A DNA stretch of 64,000 nucleotides, taken from NCBI GenBank assembly GCA_031548025.1, contig JAVBRM010000136.1:1-64000 (forward strand), read 5' to 3'. A program made the position numbers and the translations under genes. This document shows positions 44,916 through 54,735 of this stretch, piece after piece. The notes beneath the pieces were generated by a model. That model ran no database searches, was not told where the DNA came from, and saw nothing but the letters and a program-made list of their open reading frames with translations. This DNA is from UBA5239 sp031548025 (GTDB lineage: Bacteria; Verrucomicrobiota; Lentisphaeria; Victivallales; Victivallaceae). Position 1 is the first letter of the stretch; each line of letters starts with the position of its first letter.

Positions 44916-47342
44916 ATGAAATTAAAACTCCTGACAGGAATGATCACTATGGCAATAATACTGACCGCCGGTGCGGAAAATCTGCAAATTTACCATGCGC
45001 CATTGAAGTTCAAAGCCTACAGCCGGGAGTTCGATGCCAAGGCCAATGTCGAGAAAAATTTCCTGAAACTCTCCCGCGTCGATCAGGATGAACAACTGCT
45101 CGTCAATGCAATTGACGACTTGCAGTATCATCTGTCGCGGATCACCGGGCGGCAACCGGAAATTGTGGTCACGTCGAATCCGGTAGACATCAAACTTCCG
45201 GCTATCGTCATCGGAACTCTGGCCGACTGCCCCCTCCCCGCCGAAGCAACCTCGACAGATGCTTACCGGATCAAAATCGCCGGAAACAAAATTCTTATTT
45301 CCGGGCGCAACCCGGGCGCTTCCGCCCATGGGATATACGGGTTCCTGAATCAGCTCGGCTGCACCTGGATCATGCCCGGTGCGGCCGGGGAAATCATTCC
45401 GGAATCAAAGGAAATCGAGCTCAATGGTACGGATATCGTCAGCGTTCCGGATTTCGCTTACCGGCGCTTTTGGTATGGCGGTTTCTGCAGAAACGCTCAA
45501 GCCAGGTATGAATTATTCGTCTGGTGTCAGCGAATGCGGCTGAACGTTTATATCCAGGACGATTTCCAAACCGGCGGGCACTCTTGGAGCAAGCTGGTCA
45601 AACAGTACAAGGAAGAATTCGAAAAAGACCCGACAATGTATGCCCTGGTCCGTCAATCGGACGGTTCCATGAAGCGCAGCGGCCCGCAAATCGAAACCAC
45701 CAACCCCAAGGTGGTGGATCTGGCTATTCGCTACATCCGCGAAACATATCGGGAAAACAAATGGCCCAATGACCGGCTGGTCTGTATTCCGATGGGCCCG
45801 GCGGACGGCGGCGCCATTTCCGAATCGCCCGAATCCATGCAGGCCGGCGCCGGCAGGATTTCCCCGGACAGCGGGCGTTACGACGGTACCGATCACGTCG
45901 TTCTTTTCCTCAATACCATTCTGGAAAAAACCAAAGATGAATTTCCCAATCTGCACCTCGGATTTTTCCTCTACAGCTGGCACGCGGACTACCCGATGAA
46001 ATATACCCCGAATCCGCGAATCGCCATTAACGTGGCCGACATCAATTTTTCACGCTTTCACGGTACCGGAGACGCTGGTTCGCGCTCGCGCTCCTACTTC
46101 AAAAATATCATCGGGCAATGGTCAAAACTGCACAAAAAACAGGGAAACATCATCGAATACCGTCCCTACTCCTGGAATCTGGCGGATGGCTACCTTCCCT
46201 ACACCAAATTGAAAATCTGGGGTGAAGATATTCCGTTCATGAAAGAAATGGGAGCCTCGGCTTTCATGGTCAACGCCTACAACGATTGGGCGGTCAATGG
46301 GCCGCATACTTACCTGGCGGCCCGCATGGCATGGGATTCCTCGATCAAATGGCAGGAGTTCATTCCCCGTTATTGTCAACAGGCCTATGGAAGCGCCGCC
46401 GCGCCGTTCATGACTCAGTATTATCTGACTCTGGCCGAACGCCAGAGCAAGGCCGGACAGGAGGCGGGCAGCATTTACCCGTATACCCTGATTTACAACC
46501 AGCAGTTCGTCGATCGCATGAATAGCCTTTTCCAACAGGCCTTGAGCGCGACTTCAAACCAGGCGGACAAAGTGCGCCTGGAAATAGCGCAGCTACCGAT
46601 GCGACACATGCAGAAATATCTGAATTTCCGCACTCAAATCGCCGGTTATGACTTCAATGCCGCCGCCCGAACCTATCAGGATATCATCGACGGTATCAAT
46701 GCGGCCAACAAACAGAATATTCACTCCGCCGGTCCGCAGGGATTGGTCTTCATCGGCCGCTTTTTCAAAGATTTTCTGGAACAGGGTAAAAAATATACCG
46801 CCCCTCCCTATCGGATCATTCACCGAATTCCAGAGCGGTTGAAAACCGCCTTCGATCCCTATACCTGCGGGCAGAATCTGAATTATTACGGTGTCGACGT
46901 CAACGATGAACATTATATCGTGACTTCAACCTATAACTCGACATTTGACGCTCAAGGACTGGGCGGTTACCGGACCGGCGCGGTCTGGTATCGCGACCGC
47001 TTCCGCCTGACTTCCGAGGAGAAAAAAGCCGATGAAGGCTACGGCCTTTTCATAGGCGGCGCCGACAATACCGTCCGGGTCTGGTGCAACGGCCGTCATA
47101 TCGGTCAGGGCGATCGCTCGGGACTTTGCAAACCGCGCATTTTCGACCTGACCGAGGCCTTGAATCCGAATGGAGAAAATTTGCTGGCGATTCAGGTGAT
47201 CCGCTTCGGCAACTACGAACTGGGAACCGGCGGGCTGATGTTGCCGAGCTTCATTTTCCAAGGCCCGCGCCTGGACAAAAAAGCCGAAACCGGCCGTCCC
47301 TTCCGAATGCTCCCCGGCGGAGTAATCGAGTATATCAACTAA
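44916..47342 (+). CDS. Secreted DUF4838-type protein with C-terminal sugar-binding domain
   Basis: The 808-residue protein has a signal peptide (KLKLLTGMITMAIILTAGA). Residues about 55-170 resemble the GH20b/alpha-glucuronidase N-terminal fold (QYHLSRITGRQPEIVV, GRNPGASAHGIYGFLNQLGC, then TWIMPGAAGEIIPE). About 180-560 match the DUF4838 pattern (MRLNVYIQDDFQTGGHSW, PRIAINVADINFSRFHG, IIEYRPYSWN, INAYNDWAVNGPHTY in related form). About 700-800 is a galactose-binding-like domain (VRVWCNGRHIGQGDRSG). DUF4838 proteins are glycosidase-like with no settled activity. It is last in the LacI unit. Confidence 0.8.
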   Translation: MKLKLLTGMITMAIILTAGAENLQIYHAPLKFKAYSREFDAKANVEKNFLKLSRVDQDEQLLVNAIDDLQYHLSRITGRQPEIVVTSNPVDIKLPAIVIGTLADCPLPAEATSTDAYRIKIAGNKILISGRNPGASAHGIYGFLNQLGCTWIMPGAAGEIIPESKEIELNGTDIVSVPDFAYRRFWYGGFCRNAQARYELFVWCQRMRLNVYIQDDFQTGGHSWSKLVKQYKEEFEKDPTMYALVRQSDGSMKRSGPQIETTNPKVVDLAIRYIRETYRENKWPNDRLVCIPMGPADGGAISESPESMQAGAGRISPDSGRYDGTDHVVLFLNTILEKTKDEFPNLHLGFFLYSWHADYPMKYTPNPRIAINVADINFSRFHGTGDAGSRSRSYFKNIIGQWSKLHKKQGNIIEYRPYSWNLADGYLPYTKLKIWGEDIPFMKEMGASAFMVNAYNDWAVNGPHTYLAARMAWDSSIKWQEFIPRYCQQAYGSAAAPFMTQYYLTLAERQSKAGQEAGSIYPYTLIYNQQFVDRMNSLFQQALSATSNQADKVRLEIAQLPMRHMQKYLNFRTQIAGYDFNAAARTYQDIIDGINAANKQNIHSAGPQGLVFIGRFFKDFLEQGKKYTAPPYRIIHRIPERLKTAFDPYTCGQNLNYYGVDVNDEHYIVTSTYNSTFDAQGLGGYRTGAVWYRDRFRLTSEEKKADEGYGLFIGGADNTVRVWCNGRHIGQGDRSGLCKPRIFDLTEALNPNGENLLAIQVIRFGNYELGTGGLMLPSFIFQGPRLDKKAETGRPFRMLPGGVIEYIN

Positions 47343-47356
47343 TCCCGAATTCCCGA

Positions 47357-47403
47357 ATTATCTATCCAAAATGTGTTTTAAAAACACATTTTGGATAGAT
47401 AAT
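47357..47403. terminator. 47-bp perfect palindrome between convergent genes
   Basis: Arms of 23 bases (47357-47379 and 47381-47403) are perfectly complementary around one central A. It lies between the ends of the DUF4838 gene (plus) and the DUF4159 gene (minus). It is A/T rich and lacks a clear T run on either side. A bidirectional transcription stop is the simplest role. Confidence 0.6.
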
Positions 47404-47407
47404 ATAT

Positions 47408-48109
47408 TCAGAAGCACATGGAGTAGACGTAGATGTTTACGCCCATGCGCCAGGCGTTCTGGGTGGTTTGGGCTCCGAACCATCTTTCTGAGACCCAGCC
47501 GCAGTGGAGGTCGCTGGAGGTGACGACGCCGATCAGGCGGCCCTTCAGCGTGACCAGCGATATCCCGTTGTTTTTGCCTTGACAGTGAGGAAAGGACTTT
47601 AGCTGGTAGTAGCAATTAAACAGAGGATGTTTCAGATCGGCACGTTCGATTTTCACGTCCGGAAAAAATTCTTTGAGCAGTACCAGGAAGCTTTGGTAAA
47701 GCAGATCCTGATGCGGAGCGTATTGTTTCCAGACACAGTCGTCGACGAAGATCAGGCCGCCGCGGAGCAGGTATTCTTTCAGGTTGCTTTTACCTTTGGC
47801 CGACATGTTCTGACTGCGCTGGCCGTGGACGAAAATAAACGGAAACGAGCACATTTTGTCGAGGTGCTCCACATCGACGACGTTCCAGTCTTCCTTGAGG
47901 TTGATGGTGGTGTTTTTGCGGATGAAATCGATCATCCGGATATCTCCGGTCGGGTGGGCGTGCCAGTCCCAGTCGGATTCGTGGCGCGAACTGCCCTTGA
48001 CCGGGTATTTCAGGCGAACCCAGGAGACCCGGCTGCCGCGTTCGGCTTCGAAATCGTCCGCCGCCACGGGCAGAACGGACAGCAGAAAAATGCAAAGTAA
48101 GTATTTCAT
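47408..48109 (-). CDS. DUF4159-type exported protein of the MoxR/VWA operon
   Basis: The 233-residue protein has a signal peptide (KYLLCIFLLSVLPVAA) and a DUF4159-like domain: VSWVRLKYPVKGSSRHESDW, DFIRKNTTINLKEDWNVVDV, FPFIFVHGQ, LKEYLLRGGLIFVDDCVWKQ and the end MRMGVNIYVYSMCF-like (here AWRMGVNIYVYSMCF). I chose the ATG at 48109 after AGGAGG; the frame continues upstream to 48208 but that would hide the signal. DUF4159 proteins often follow MoxR-DUF58-BatA genes. Molecular role unknown. Last gene of the operon. Confidence 0.85.
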   Translation of the reverse strand: MKYLLCIFLLSVLPVAADDFEAERGSRVSWVRLKYPVKGSSRHESDWDWHAHPTGDIRMIDFIRKNTTINLKEDWNVVDVEHLDKMCSFPFIFVHGQRSQNMSAKGKSNLKEYLLRGGLIFVDDCVWKQYAPHQDLLYQSFLVLLKEFFPDVKIERADLKHPLFNCYYQLKSFPHCQGKNNGISLVTLKGRLIGVVTSSDLHCGWVSERWFGAQTTQNAWRMGVNIYVYSMCF

Positions 48110-48123
48110 CGTCAAGCCTCCTC

Positions 48124-50385
48124 CTATATGAGTTTCCAGATTCGCCGGATGATCAGTTCCAGCAAATAAATCGCGGCCATCAGGGCAAACAAGATGGGAG
48201 TATGCCACAATGGACGCGAAAAATGCTCCTTGAGCTCGACATCGTCGCGATTGAAGTGGTCCGCGAGGATCAGTTTCGAACCGGTGAAGACCTGGACATG
48301 CGGCAATATCGCAAATTTCTCCAGCGCCGCCAGGTCCGGCTCCAGAATCCGGGACTCGAGTTCGCCGGGCTCGGAGGCCATGGTGGAAAAGGTGAATTCG
48401 GCAACCGGCTTTTTGTCGTAAATAGCCCGGACGGTGTATTCCTTGCCGCCTTCGACCGGAAACGAACAGTGGATTTTATCTTCGGCGAAATTGGCGGTCA
48501 AGATTTTCTCCTCGCCTCCGGTTTCGAGGCGGCAGCTCAGCAGCTCGGGATTGGTAATGAACGGGCTGGTCAGGTATAGATTCATGGTTTCGTTGGCGAC
48601 GGCGAGATTGGGCACGATCCAGCGGGTCTGGCGGTTCCGGCCCGTGCCGAGGTAAGAGAAAATATTTTTCCAGAAAATCTCATACGAGTGATTCCCGGAA
48701 GGCAAGTTCAGCCGCCAGCGCCAAAGCGGGTCGGAGGTCAGCGCCATACTGCGCCCGGTACCGAAATTCTGATAAGCGAGCAACGGGTGTTGCCGGTTGT
48801 CTTTGCCGGTATAATACGCCAGCAGATTCGCGCCCGGCTTGAGCGATTCGACCAACGCCATGTCCTGAAATTCCGGGATCACAGGAACAGTTTTGCCATC
48901 GTCGCCCTTGTGGGTGAAAAGCGGACTTTTCCGGCCGAGGTCAGTCAGCTCGAATTTATAGAGTTGCGGCGGCCGGTAAGTGAATTCTTCATTGGCGCGT
49001 ACCTGACTGTCGAAGCGGGAGGGGACTGCGCCCTGTTCGATCTCACGGAGAATCCGGCGGGTGTCCGGATCGCTCCGGGGATCGACGGGGGCTTTGGGGT
49101 CGAATTTGACGGGGAGCAGTTTTTCCAACGTGCTGCGGGCATATTCCCGGGCGGTGCCGGGGTTGCCGGTAACGAAAAGCAAACCGCCGCCGCTACGGAC
49201 GAATTCGTAAATATCTTCTTCCGCGCTTGCGGGCAATTCACTCCGTTTCATATTCATCAACAGCAGGACGTCGAATTTTTTCAGCTCGTCTTTCGTGGGA
49301 AAATTCGAACCGTAATTGGTATTTTTCGGAAAAACCCCGTGAGCGAAACGGACATCGATTTTGACCGATTTATCATCGGTGAAAACATTGCGGATAAAGC
49401 GGGTGCCGAAGTCCAGCGCGCCGTTGTATATCAGTACGCTTACGCTGTCTTGCGGTTCCGTTTTCTCAATGGTCCAGTTGACGATGTCGCGTACTTGAGT
49501 CCCGGTCATGATCCGGGCAGAAAGGCGGTCCGTACCGGCGACGGTGGCCGGATAGCGATATTTGATGGTCCGCAACCCGGTCCCGGCGGTGATTTCGGCG
49601 GTATGGATGACTGCGCCGTCGCGGAGAATCTCAAGGCAGGGGGCGGTATTACGGGCGATGTTGCTGCAGCGGACCAGGAACGTCAGGTCGCTTTCGGTAT
49701 TGATAAACGTATGGGTGGGGGCTTCGAGCTTGCGGAAACGGATATCCGGCGGTGCCGCCAGCTCGTTGGTCATCGGCACGAAGATATGCGGCAGCGTAGA
49801 ATCCGAGAGCGCGCTCAACACGGAATTCTGAGTCGTCGGCGAGGTGTCGATCCCATCGGTGAAACAGATCACCGCACCGTATTTTTCCGCCTCAAAACGG
49901 GCATTCCAGTCGATGACGGCATCGTAGAAATTCGTCTGCGCGGCGTTGGAGGGGTCGGGGGGTTCGTCCACTTTGGCGATCCGCCGCAGATTGACGCCGA
50001 AGCGATAGAAATCATAGGCCTGATGAGCGGGATCTTTTTCCACTTTGGAGTTCCAGAAATCGATGGCGTCGCGGAGGCGGTCCTGTTTCCAACGGTCGGG
50101 CTTGAGCATACTGCCGGATTCATCGAAAACGACCGCGATCTTCATATTTTCCCGCTCGGAGAAAACACGCTCGGTTTCGACGCGCGGATCGGCCAGACAC
50201 AACAGAATCAACAGACAGAAAACCAGCCGCAGCACCGCGAGCGTGATTTTCCGGGCGGGGCTGAGCTCCCGTACCGTGTAGCGGTAGGAAACGGCGATGA
50301 CGAGCGCCAACAACAACACCGAGGCCGCCATACCCCACCAGCCGCCGGGAAAATTCCATTGAAATTGCTCCGTGATTCTTTCCAT
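48124..50385 (-). CDS. Membrane protein with VWA domain and GATase-like region
   Basis: The 753-residue protein has two N-terminal transmembrane segments (about 17-36 and 47-66) and one near the C-terminus (ILFALMAAIYLLELII). A von Willebrand A domain follows the second helix with MIDAS motif FDESGSM (about residues 88-94) and ICFTDGIDTS. A later segment (KKFDVLLLMNMKRSELPASA, YEFVRSGGGLLFVTGNPG) is GATase-like, and FGTGRSMALTSDPLWRW is typical of large VWA/'glutamine amidotransferase-like' proteins of PVC bacteria. Its ATG shares a base with the upstream stop (TAATG). It probably forms a periplasm-facing complex with the BatA-like and DUF58 proteins. Confidence 0.8.
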   Translation of the reverse strand: MERITEQFQWNFPGGWWGMAASVLLLALVIAVSYRYTVRELSPARKITLAVLRLVFCLLILLCLADPRVETERVFSERENMKIAVVFDESGSMLKPDRWKQDRLRDAIDFWNSKVEKDPAHQAYDFYRFGVNLRRIAKVDEPPDPSNAAQTNFYDAVIDWNARFEAEKYGAVICFTDGIDTSPTTQNSVLSALSDSTLPHIFVPMTNELAAPPDIRFRKLEAPTHTFINTESDLTFLVRCSNIARNTAPCLEILRDGAVIHTAEITAGTGLRTIKYRYPATVAGTDRLSARIMTGTQVRDIVNWTIEKTEPQDSVSVLIYNGALDFGTRFIRNVFTDDKSVKIDVRFAHGVFPKNTNYGSNFPTKDELKKFDVLLLMNMKRSELPASAEEDIYEFVRSGGGLLFVTGNPGTAREYARSTLEKLLPVKFDPKAPVDPRSDPDTRRILREIEQGAVPSRFDSQVRANEEFTYRPPQLYKFELTDLGRKSPLFTHKGDDGKTVPVIPEFQDMALVESLKPGANLLAYYTGKDNRQHPLLAYQNFGTGRSMALTSDPLWRWRLNLPSGNHSYEIFWKNIFSYLGTGRNRQTRWIVPNLAVANETMNLYLTSPFITNPELLSCRLETGGEEKILTANFAEDKIHCSFPVEGGKEYTVRAIYDKKPVAEFTFSTMASEPGELESRILEPDLAALEKFAILPHVQVFTGSKLILADHFNRDDVELKEHFSRPLWHTPILFALMAAIYLLELIIRRIWKLI

Positions 50386-52877
50386 TATTTTCCTTTCTGC
50401 GGTTCGGGATTGGAGAGCCGCTCGAAATATTCGGCGGTGGCTTTGCGGTATTTCGGCGGAACGTCGCCGGCATTGAAAATATAAACCCGCATGTCGCGTT
50501 TGAGTTCCACCAGCAGCCCGGCGATAAGCGAAACCACATGTGAGGTATTTTCGGAAATCTCCTTGTAATTGGAGGTGGCTCCACGCCCCTCGCCTTCCCG
50601 CGAAACAGTACTGACGGCGGCCCGGCTGCGGGCGCGGGCGGTATCGATATTTTTCTTCAATTCGGGTTTGGAAGCCGCCTCGGACAACTGATCCAGCGCC
50701 TGCGAAACATCTTCCAGCAGTTTTTTCATTTCCTCTATCACTTCGGCGGCTTCATCGGGGGGAATTTCCCCGGGATTTTTATCCGCGTATTTGAGCTGGC
50801 GCGACTGTTCGTTGAGCTTGCCGGCGGCGGACTCCAGAAATTGGGCGAGATCCTGGCCGTTCATCCGCATTTCATTGATGAGATTTTTGATCTCCTTGAG
50901 TTCTTCGAGCATCTTTTCCCGGCTGCCCTTGGATTCGGCGCCCTGAGCGAGACGCTCGCCGAGTTTGCCGAGTTTACCGGCATTGCCCATGGTGCCCCCC
51001 TGCCCTTGCTTTTCGGCTTTATCTCCCATTCCGCCGGCCATATCCGAGAGCTGGCTGCCGGCCTGTTCGGGAGTCGCCTGCTCGGCCTGGAGTTCCTTGT
51101 CGAGCTTGTCCAGCTTGTCGCGGGCCTCATCCATGGCGGCACGGGTGGCTTCGTCGGAAGCTTTTTCCACCATTTTCATGGCGCTTTCCAGGTTGGCCGC
51201 GGCTTTCTGGCCTTTCAGCGAAGCGGTGGCGTTTTTATTGGCGCGCAGGTTGTCGGTGGTTTCGGCCATGCTTTCCGCGGATTGCTCGAGTTTTTGCTGC
51301 AGCTCCGGGGCTTGGGGCTGGTCGGCCTTGAGCTGATTGGTCCGGTTCTGCAACTTGTCCTGGGTATCGGCCAGTTCGTCCTGGGTTTTCCGGTCGGCGG
51401 CTTGCTCGTCTTTCTTGATCTCGTCATTCAATTTTTTCTGTTCCTCGACCAGATCTTTCAATTGATTGTGCGGATTTTTTGCCGGGTCGATTTCCGGGGG
51501 TTTGAATTTCTGCTTGTCCTTGAACGGATTTTCATCGGCTTTCAAAGCGCCCGGTGGAGGCGGCGGACCTTTGATCAGCAATTTGCGGATGTTTTTCATA
51601 GCCTGAATCAGGTTGGCAATCGCTTTTTGCTGATGCTGCAAGCCTTTGTCGAGCGACGGCTCGAGCATGGCGCTGACGCTATTGCTCATGTCGCCATGCG
51701 CCAGCTCCAAATGATTGATGATATCGGCCGGTGTGGTCCTGAATTTCGGATCCTGCAGAAATGTAATGAGGTTGTAGGCGAGTTCCTGCTGTTGAGTGAT
51801 GATATTTTCATTGACCTTGACGGTGTCGATGGGATTGCGTTTGTCCGGGTTCAATTGGTAGATTTTCAGGGCAAACAATGCTTTGTTAAGCTGGATTTGC
51901 CGATTCAAAAATGCGCTCAGAATCTGCATGAGCTCGGCGCCGCCCTCGGTCAACTGATCGGCCTCGCCGGTGTAAACATCCTCGCGGAACGGACGAACTT
52001 CGATGAAGCCGGGCTCGCTGAGAATGGTTCGTTTTTCGCCGCCGACCATGGCTTGCCCGGTCAGGTGATAACTGACCAGATCGAAGGGTTTGACCTCAAA
52101 ATCCTCCAGCGTCAGAAATGAACCAAAGCGGATGCGGCCATTTTCGCCCGGGAGTTTCTCCGGCTGAATATGCGAGCGGAATTCCGCGTTGATATAAACC
52201 GTCAGGGCTAGTTCCGTAAAGCCGTGCGGCGACTCGCCGATCCCCTCCCAATCCAGTTCGTCGAGGGGCTTGGCGCGGAGTTCTTTCTCTTCGGGAATGG
52301 TCACGATCAAATTGGCGGTCTCGGCGGCCAGCTCTTTCTGCTTTTCCTCCTCGGCCTGTTTTTCCTTTTCGGCTTTGGCTTGTTCTTTTTCGAGTTCTTT
52401 GTGAATCCGGTTGAGCTCGCGGTTACGATGCATCAAACCCACATCCAAGCCAGTGAAAAACAGCGCCGCCAGCACCAATAACAGCACCAGAAAAGTTTGA
52501 AACGGAAGTTTGAAATTCTTGAAAAGATTATGGCTTTCGACGGCGTGTTCGTTTTTCAGCGGATGCTCCGAGTGTTCCATTTCGAGGAACGTTTCGAAGT
52601 GGTTGAACGTCCCGGCTTGTCCGTCGAATTCCCGCGCCGTGACCCGTCGCTTTTCATAGCGGGCGATACAGTGCAGCAAGAACCCGGCAAGGCCGGTCAG
52701 CAACAGGACCAGGGCGGCAAAGTTGAAAAACAGATAATACGTTCGTTTCGGATCGAAAATGCCGTTCGCGAACAGGACCAGCGCCGCCATCAGCGCGCAC
52801 CAGCTCCAGAACTTCAAGCCGGAGCGGTAAATCCGTGACAGGCGGTACAGCATAAATTGTTTTTTTACGAATTTCAT
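50385..52877 (-). CDS. DUF4175-like membrane protein with long coiled-coil region
   Basis: The 830-residue protein has three transmembrane helices in its first 150 residues (about 24-42, 49-70, 125-145). A charged helix comes next (ELEKEQAKAEKEKQAEEEKQ), then a beta domain at about 190-300, and a long Gln/Lys/Glu-rich coiled-coil half (LADTQDKLQNRTNQLKADQP; GMGDKAEKQGQGGTMGNAGK). This is the plan of DUF4175-type proteins found with MoxR and VWA genes. It likely spans the envelope as a scaffold. One base separates it from the BatA-like gene. Confidence 0.75.
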   Translation of the reverse strand: MKFVKKQFMLYRLSRIYRSGLKFWSWCALMAALVLFANGIFDPKRTYYLFFNFAALVLLLTGLAGFLLHCIARYEKRRVTAREFDGQAGTFNHFETFLEMEHSEHPLKNEHAVESHNLFKNFKLPFQTFLVLLLVLAALFFTGLDVGLMHRNRELNRIHKELEKEQAKAEKEKQAEEEKQKELAAETANLIVTIPEEKELRAKPLDELDWEGIGESPHGFTELALTVYINAEFRSHIQPEKLPGENGRIRFGSFLTLEDFEVKPFDLVSYHLTGQAMVGGEKRTILSEPGFIEVRPFREDVYTGEADQLTEGGAELMQILSAFLNRQIQLNKALFALKIYQLNPDKRNPIDTVKVNENIITQQQELAYNLITFLQDPKFRTTPADIINHLELAHGDMSNSVSAMLEPSLDKGLQHQQKAIANLIQAMKNIRKLLIKGPPPPPGALKADENPFKDKQKFKPPEIDPAKNPHNQLKDLVEEQKKLNDEIKKDEQAADRKTQDELADTQDKLQNRTNQLKADQPQAPELQQKLEQSAESMAETTDNLRANKNATASLKGQKAAANLESAMKMVEKASDEATRAAMDEARDKLDKLDKELQAEQATPEQAGSQLSDMAGGMGDKAEKQGQGGTMGNAGKLGKLGERLAQGAESKGSREKMLEELKEIKNLINEMRMNGQDLAQFLESAAGKLNEQSRQLKYADKNPGEIPPDEAAEVIEEMKKLLEDVSQALDQLSEAASKPELKKNIDTARARSRAAVSTVSREGEGRGATSNYKEISENTSHVVSLIAGLLVELKRDMRVYIFNAGDVPPKYRKATAEYFERLSNPEPQKGK

Positions 52878-52878
52878 C

Positions 52879-54735
52879 TCAGTTCACCGTTCGGTTGGAG
52901 AGGAGCAATTCGGTTATGGCGAAAATCAACAGCAGAATCAGCATCAGCACTTTGTAATCTTTGGCCTGTTCCAGTCCGGCGTGCTTGATTTCGGGTTTTT
53001 CTTCGAAAGTTTTCGGAGCGATCAGGGCGGCGCTGTCGAAAAGCTCCGGCAGCGACATGAGGTCGGATTCCCGGGTGTCGACGTTGACGCTGTACAGTTT
53101 GTCGCCGACTCTGAATACTCCGGCCCGATCGCGCGGCAGTTCACCGTCCGGCAATTTGACCGGGAGCGATGCGGCCAGGAAAGATTCGGGCTCACGACCG
53201 GTGTCCGCGCAATGCACCACCAGCTCGCGCCAGAACGGCAGAAACGCGCCGTAAGTCTGGAAATTGGTGTGATCGCGGTCAACGGCGGCGGCGAGGACGA
53301 TGAGCTTGCCGCGTCCCCGGTTTATTTCCACGACCGCGGGCCGCCCGCCGCCGAATGAGGCGATAATCCGGGCTCCGGGCGGCACCCGGAGCAGCGGCAC
53401 ATCAAAAAACGAAATATCGAACCAGCTCCCGGCGCTCACCTCCAGATATTCGCGGAAAACCGGATGCTCGAAATTGATCATTTCAAACTCGGTCTGCTTG
53501 ACGGTGTCCGCGGCAACTTCGATGCCGAAACGCTCGAGAATGGATCTCATATTCCGGGTGTCCCGATAAACGATGATGACGCTGGTTCCATTGTCGAGAG
53601 CCGCTTCCAATTGCGAGGGTTCGAGCACGGAATCGTCATTGACGATCAGGAGCGGAGCATTTTCCGGGAACTTGTCGTCCTGTATGATATTCGAGCTGCC
53701 GTACAGTGCCTCGCGGATAAAATCGAACCCGGCGACGCGGGTCAGGTGAATATCCGGAGCTTTGAATGGATTGACCGCGAAGTAACGGGTATTGTCGAGC
53801 TCGAGATCGTCGTTTGCGGTTTCCAGCACGACCCGACCGCGGCGGGGAGCGGGTTCGGAGTCCGGCATTTTGAGCTTGAATTGTTCGCTTTTTTCCGAAC
53901 GCGGCAGCAGAACCACTTCGCGGGTTAAAGGCAGCTCGCCTTCCAGAAATACTTTCAATGTGCATGTAGTCTCTTCGCTGTTGAAATTCGCCAGTTTGAC
54001 GTTGAGATCGAGCTCAAGCCCGGGCATGGTGTATCTGGTTTCGACAACGGCGGAAATGACGGCGGTATTGTGCCGCAAATCCGGCGATTTCACCGGCAGA
54101 ATTCGAATTTCATCCGCATGCTTGATGAATTGATGGGACGGCAGACGCCGCCACGGCAGCGCCTGGCGGTCGGTGATCACGGTAATGCGTTTGCGGGTCG
54201 CGGCTATCGTGCCGAGGCGGCTGTCCGCCTGATAAAGCGCCTGCAGGAAATTGGAGGACATCTGCGAGGATTCATGGAGCTTGAAAAATGCCTCCAAAGC
54301 ATTGTGGTCCGCCGTGAATTCCCCGCTCCAAAGGACGGTGTCAGCCACTACCGCGCCCAGCGCCGGGGTCGCGGGCGAAACGGAACTCAGTTCCTGTTGA
54401 AGGGCCTTGGCAATCGCCGCCCGAATTTCCGGGGTGTCGGTACTGTACGAAATATCGCGGATGATAACCTCAGCACGCTCCGGTTCCAAGTCGATATCAG
54501 CAAAGTACGGCCAGGCAAAGGCCATGCAGAAAAACGCCAGCGCCGCGCAGCGGCAGAACAAAATCAGGTATTTCAGCAGATTGTTGCGCTGCTGCCGTTT
54601 GGCGATTTTGCGGGTCAGCAGGTAGAAGGACGGAAAAACCTTGACGGTCGAGGGCCTGAGCCGGATCAGATGCAGAATGATCGGCACCGAAAGAAACGCC
54701 AGCCCGCCCAGATATGCGGCAAATGCGAAGTTCAT
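52879..54735 (-). CDS. BatA-like membrane protein
   Basis: The 618-residue protein starts with the BatA N-terminal domain: FAAYLGGLAFLSVPIILHLI, then RQQRNNLLKYLILFCRCAAL and a second helix. A VWA-like domain follows with a degenerate MIDAS (VIIRDISYSTDT) and ITDRQALPWRRLPSH. The C-terminal half has beta modules and a GATase-like stretch (RVPPGARIIASFGGGRPAVV), and a last transmembrane helix (VLMLILLLIFAITELLL). Bat proteins act with MoxR ATPases at the membrane. It overlaps the DUF58 gene by ATGA. Confidence 0.83.
   Translation of the reverse strand: MNFAFAAYLGGLAFLSVPIILHLIRLRPSTVKVFPSFYLLTRKIAKRQQRNNLLKYLILFCRCAALAFFCMAFAWPYFADIDLEPERAEVIIRDISYSTDTPEIRAAIAKALQQELSSVSPATPALGAVVADTVLWSGEFTADHNALEAFFKLHESSQMSSNFLQALYQADSRLGTIAATRKRITVITDRQALPWRRLPSHQFIKHADEIRILPVKSPDLRHNTAVISAVVETRYTMPGLELDLNVKLANFNSEETTCTLKVFLEGELPLTREVVLLPRSEKSEQFKLKMPDSEPAPRRGRVVLETANDDLELDNTRYFAVNPFKAPDIHLTRVAGFDFIREALYGSSNIIQDDKFPENAPLLIVNDDSVLEPSQLEAALDNGTSVIIVYRDTRNMRSILERFGIEVAADTVKQTEFEMINFEHPVFREYLEVSAGSWFDISFFDVPLLRVPPGARIIASFGGGRPAVVEINRGRGKLIVLAAAVDRDHTNFQTYGAFLPFWRELVVHCADTGREPESFLAASLPVKLPDGELPRDRAGVFRVGDKLYSVNVDTRESDLMSLPELFDSAALIAPKTFEEKPEIKHAGLEQAKDYKVLMLILLLIFAITELLLSNRTVN

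Noticed and set aside
48688..50484. 598-residue plus-strand frame opposite the VWA gene
   Set aside because: Shadow of the minus-strand gene with MIDAS motif; no start signal or family features.
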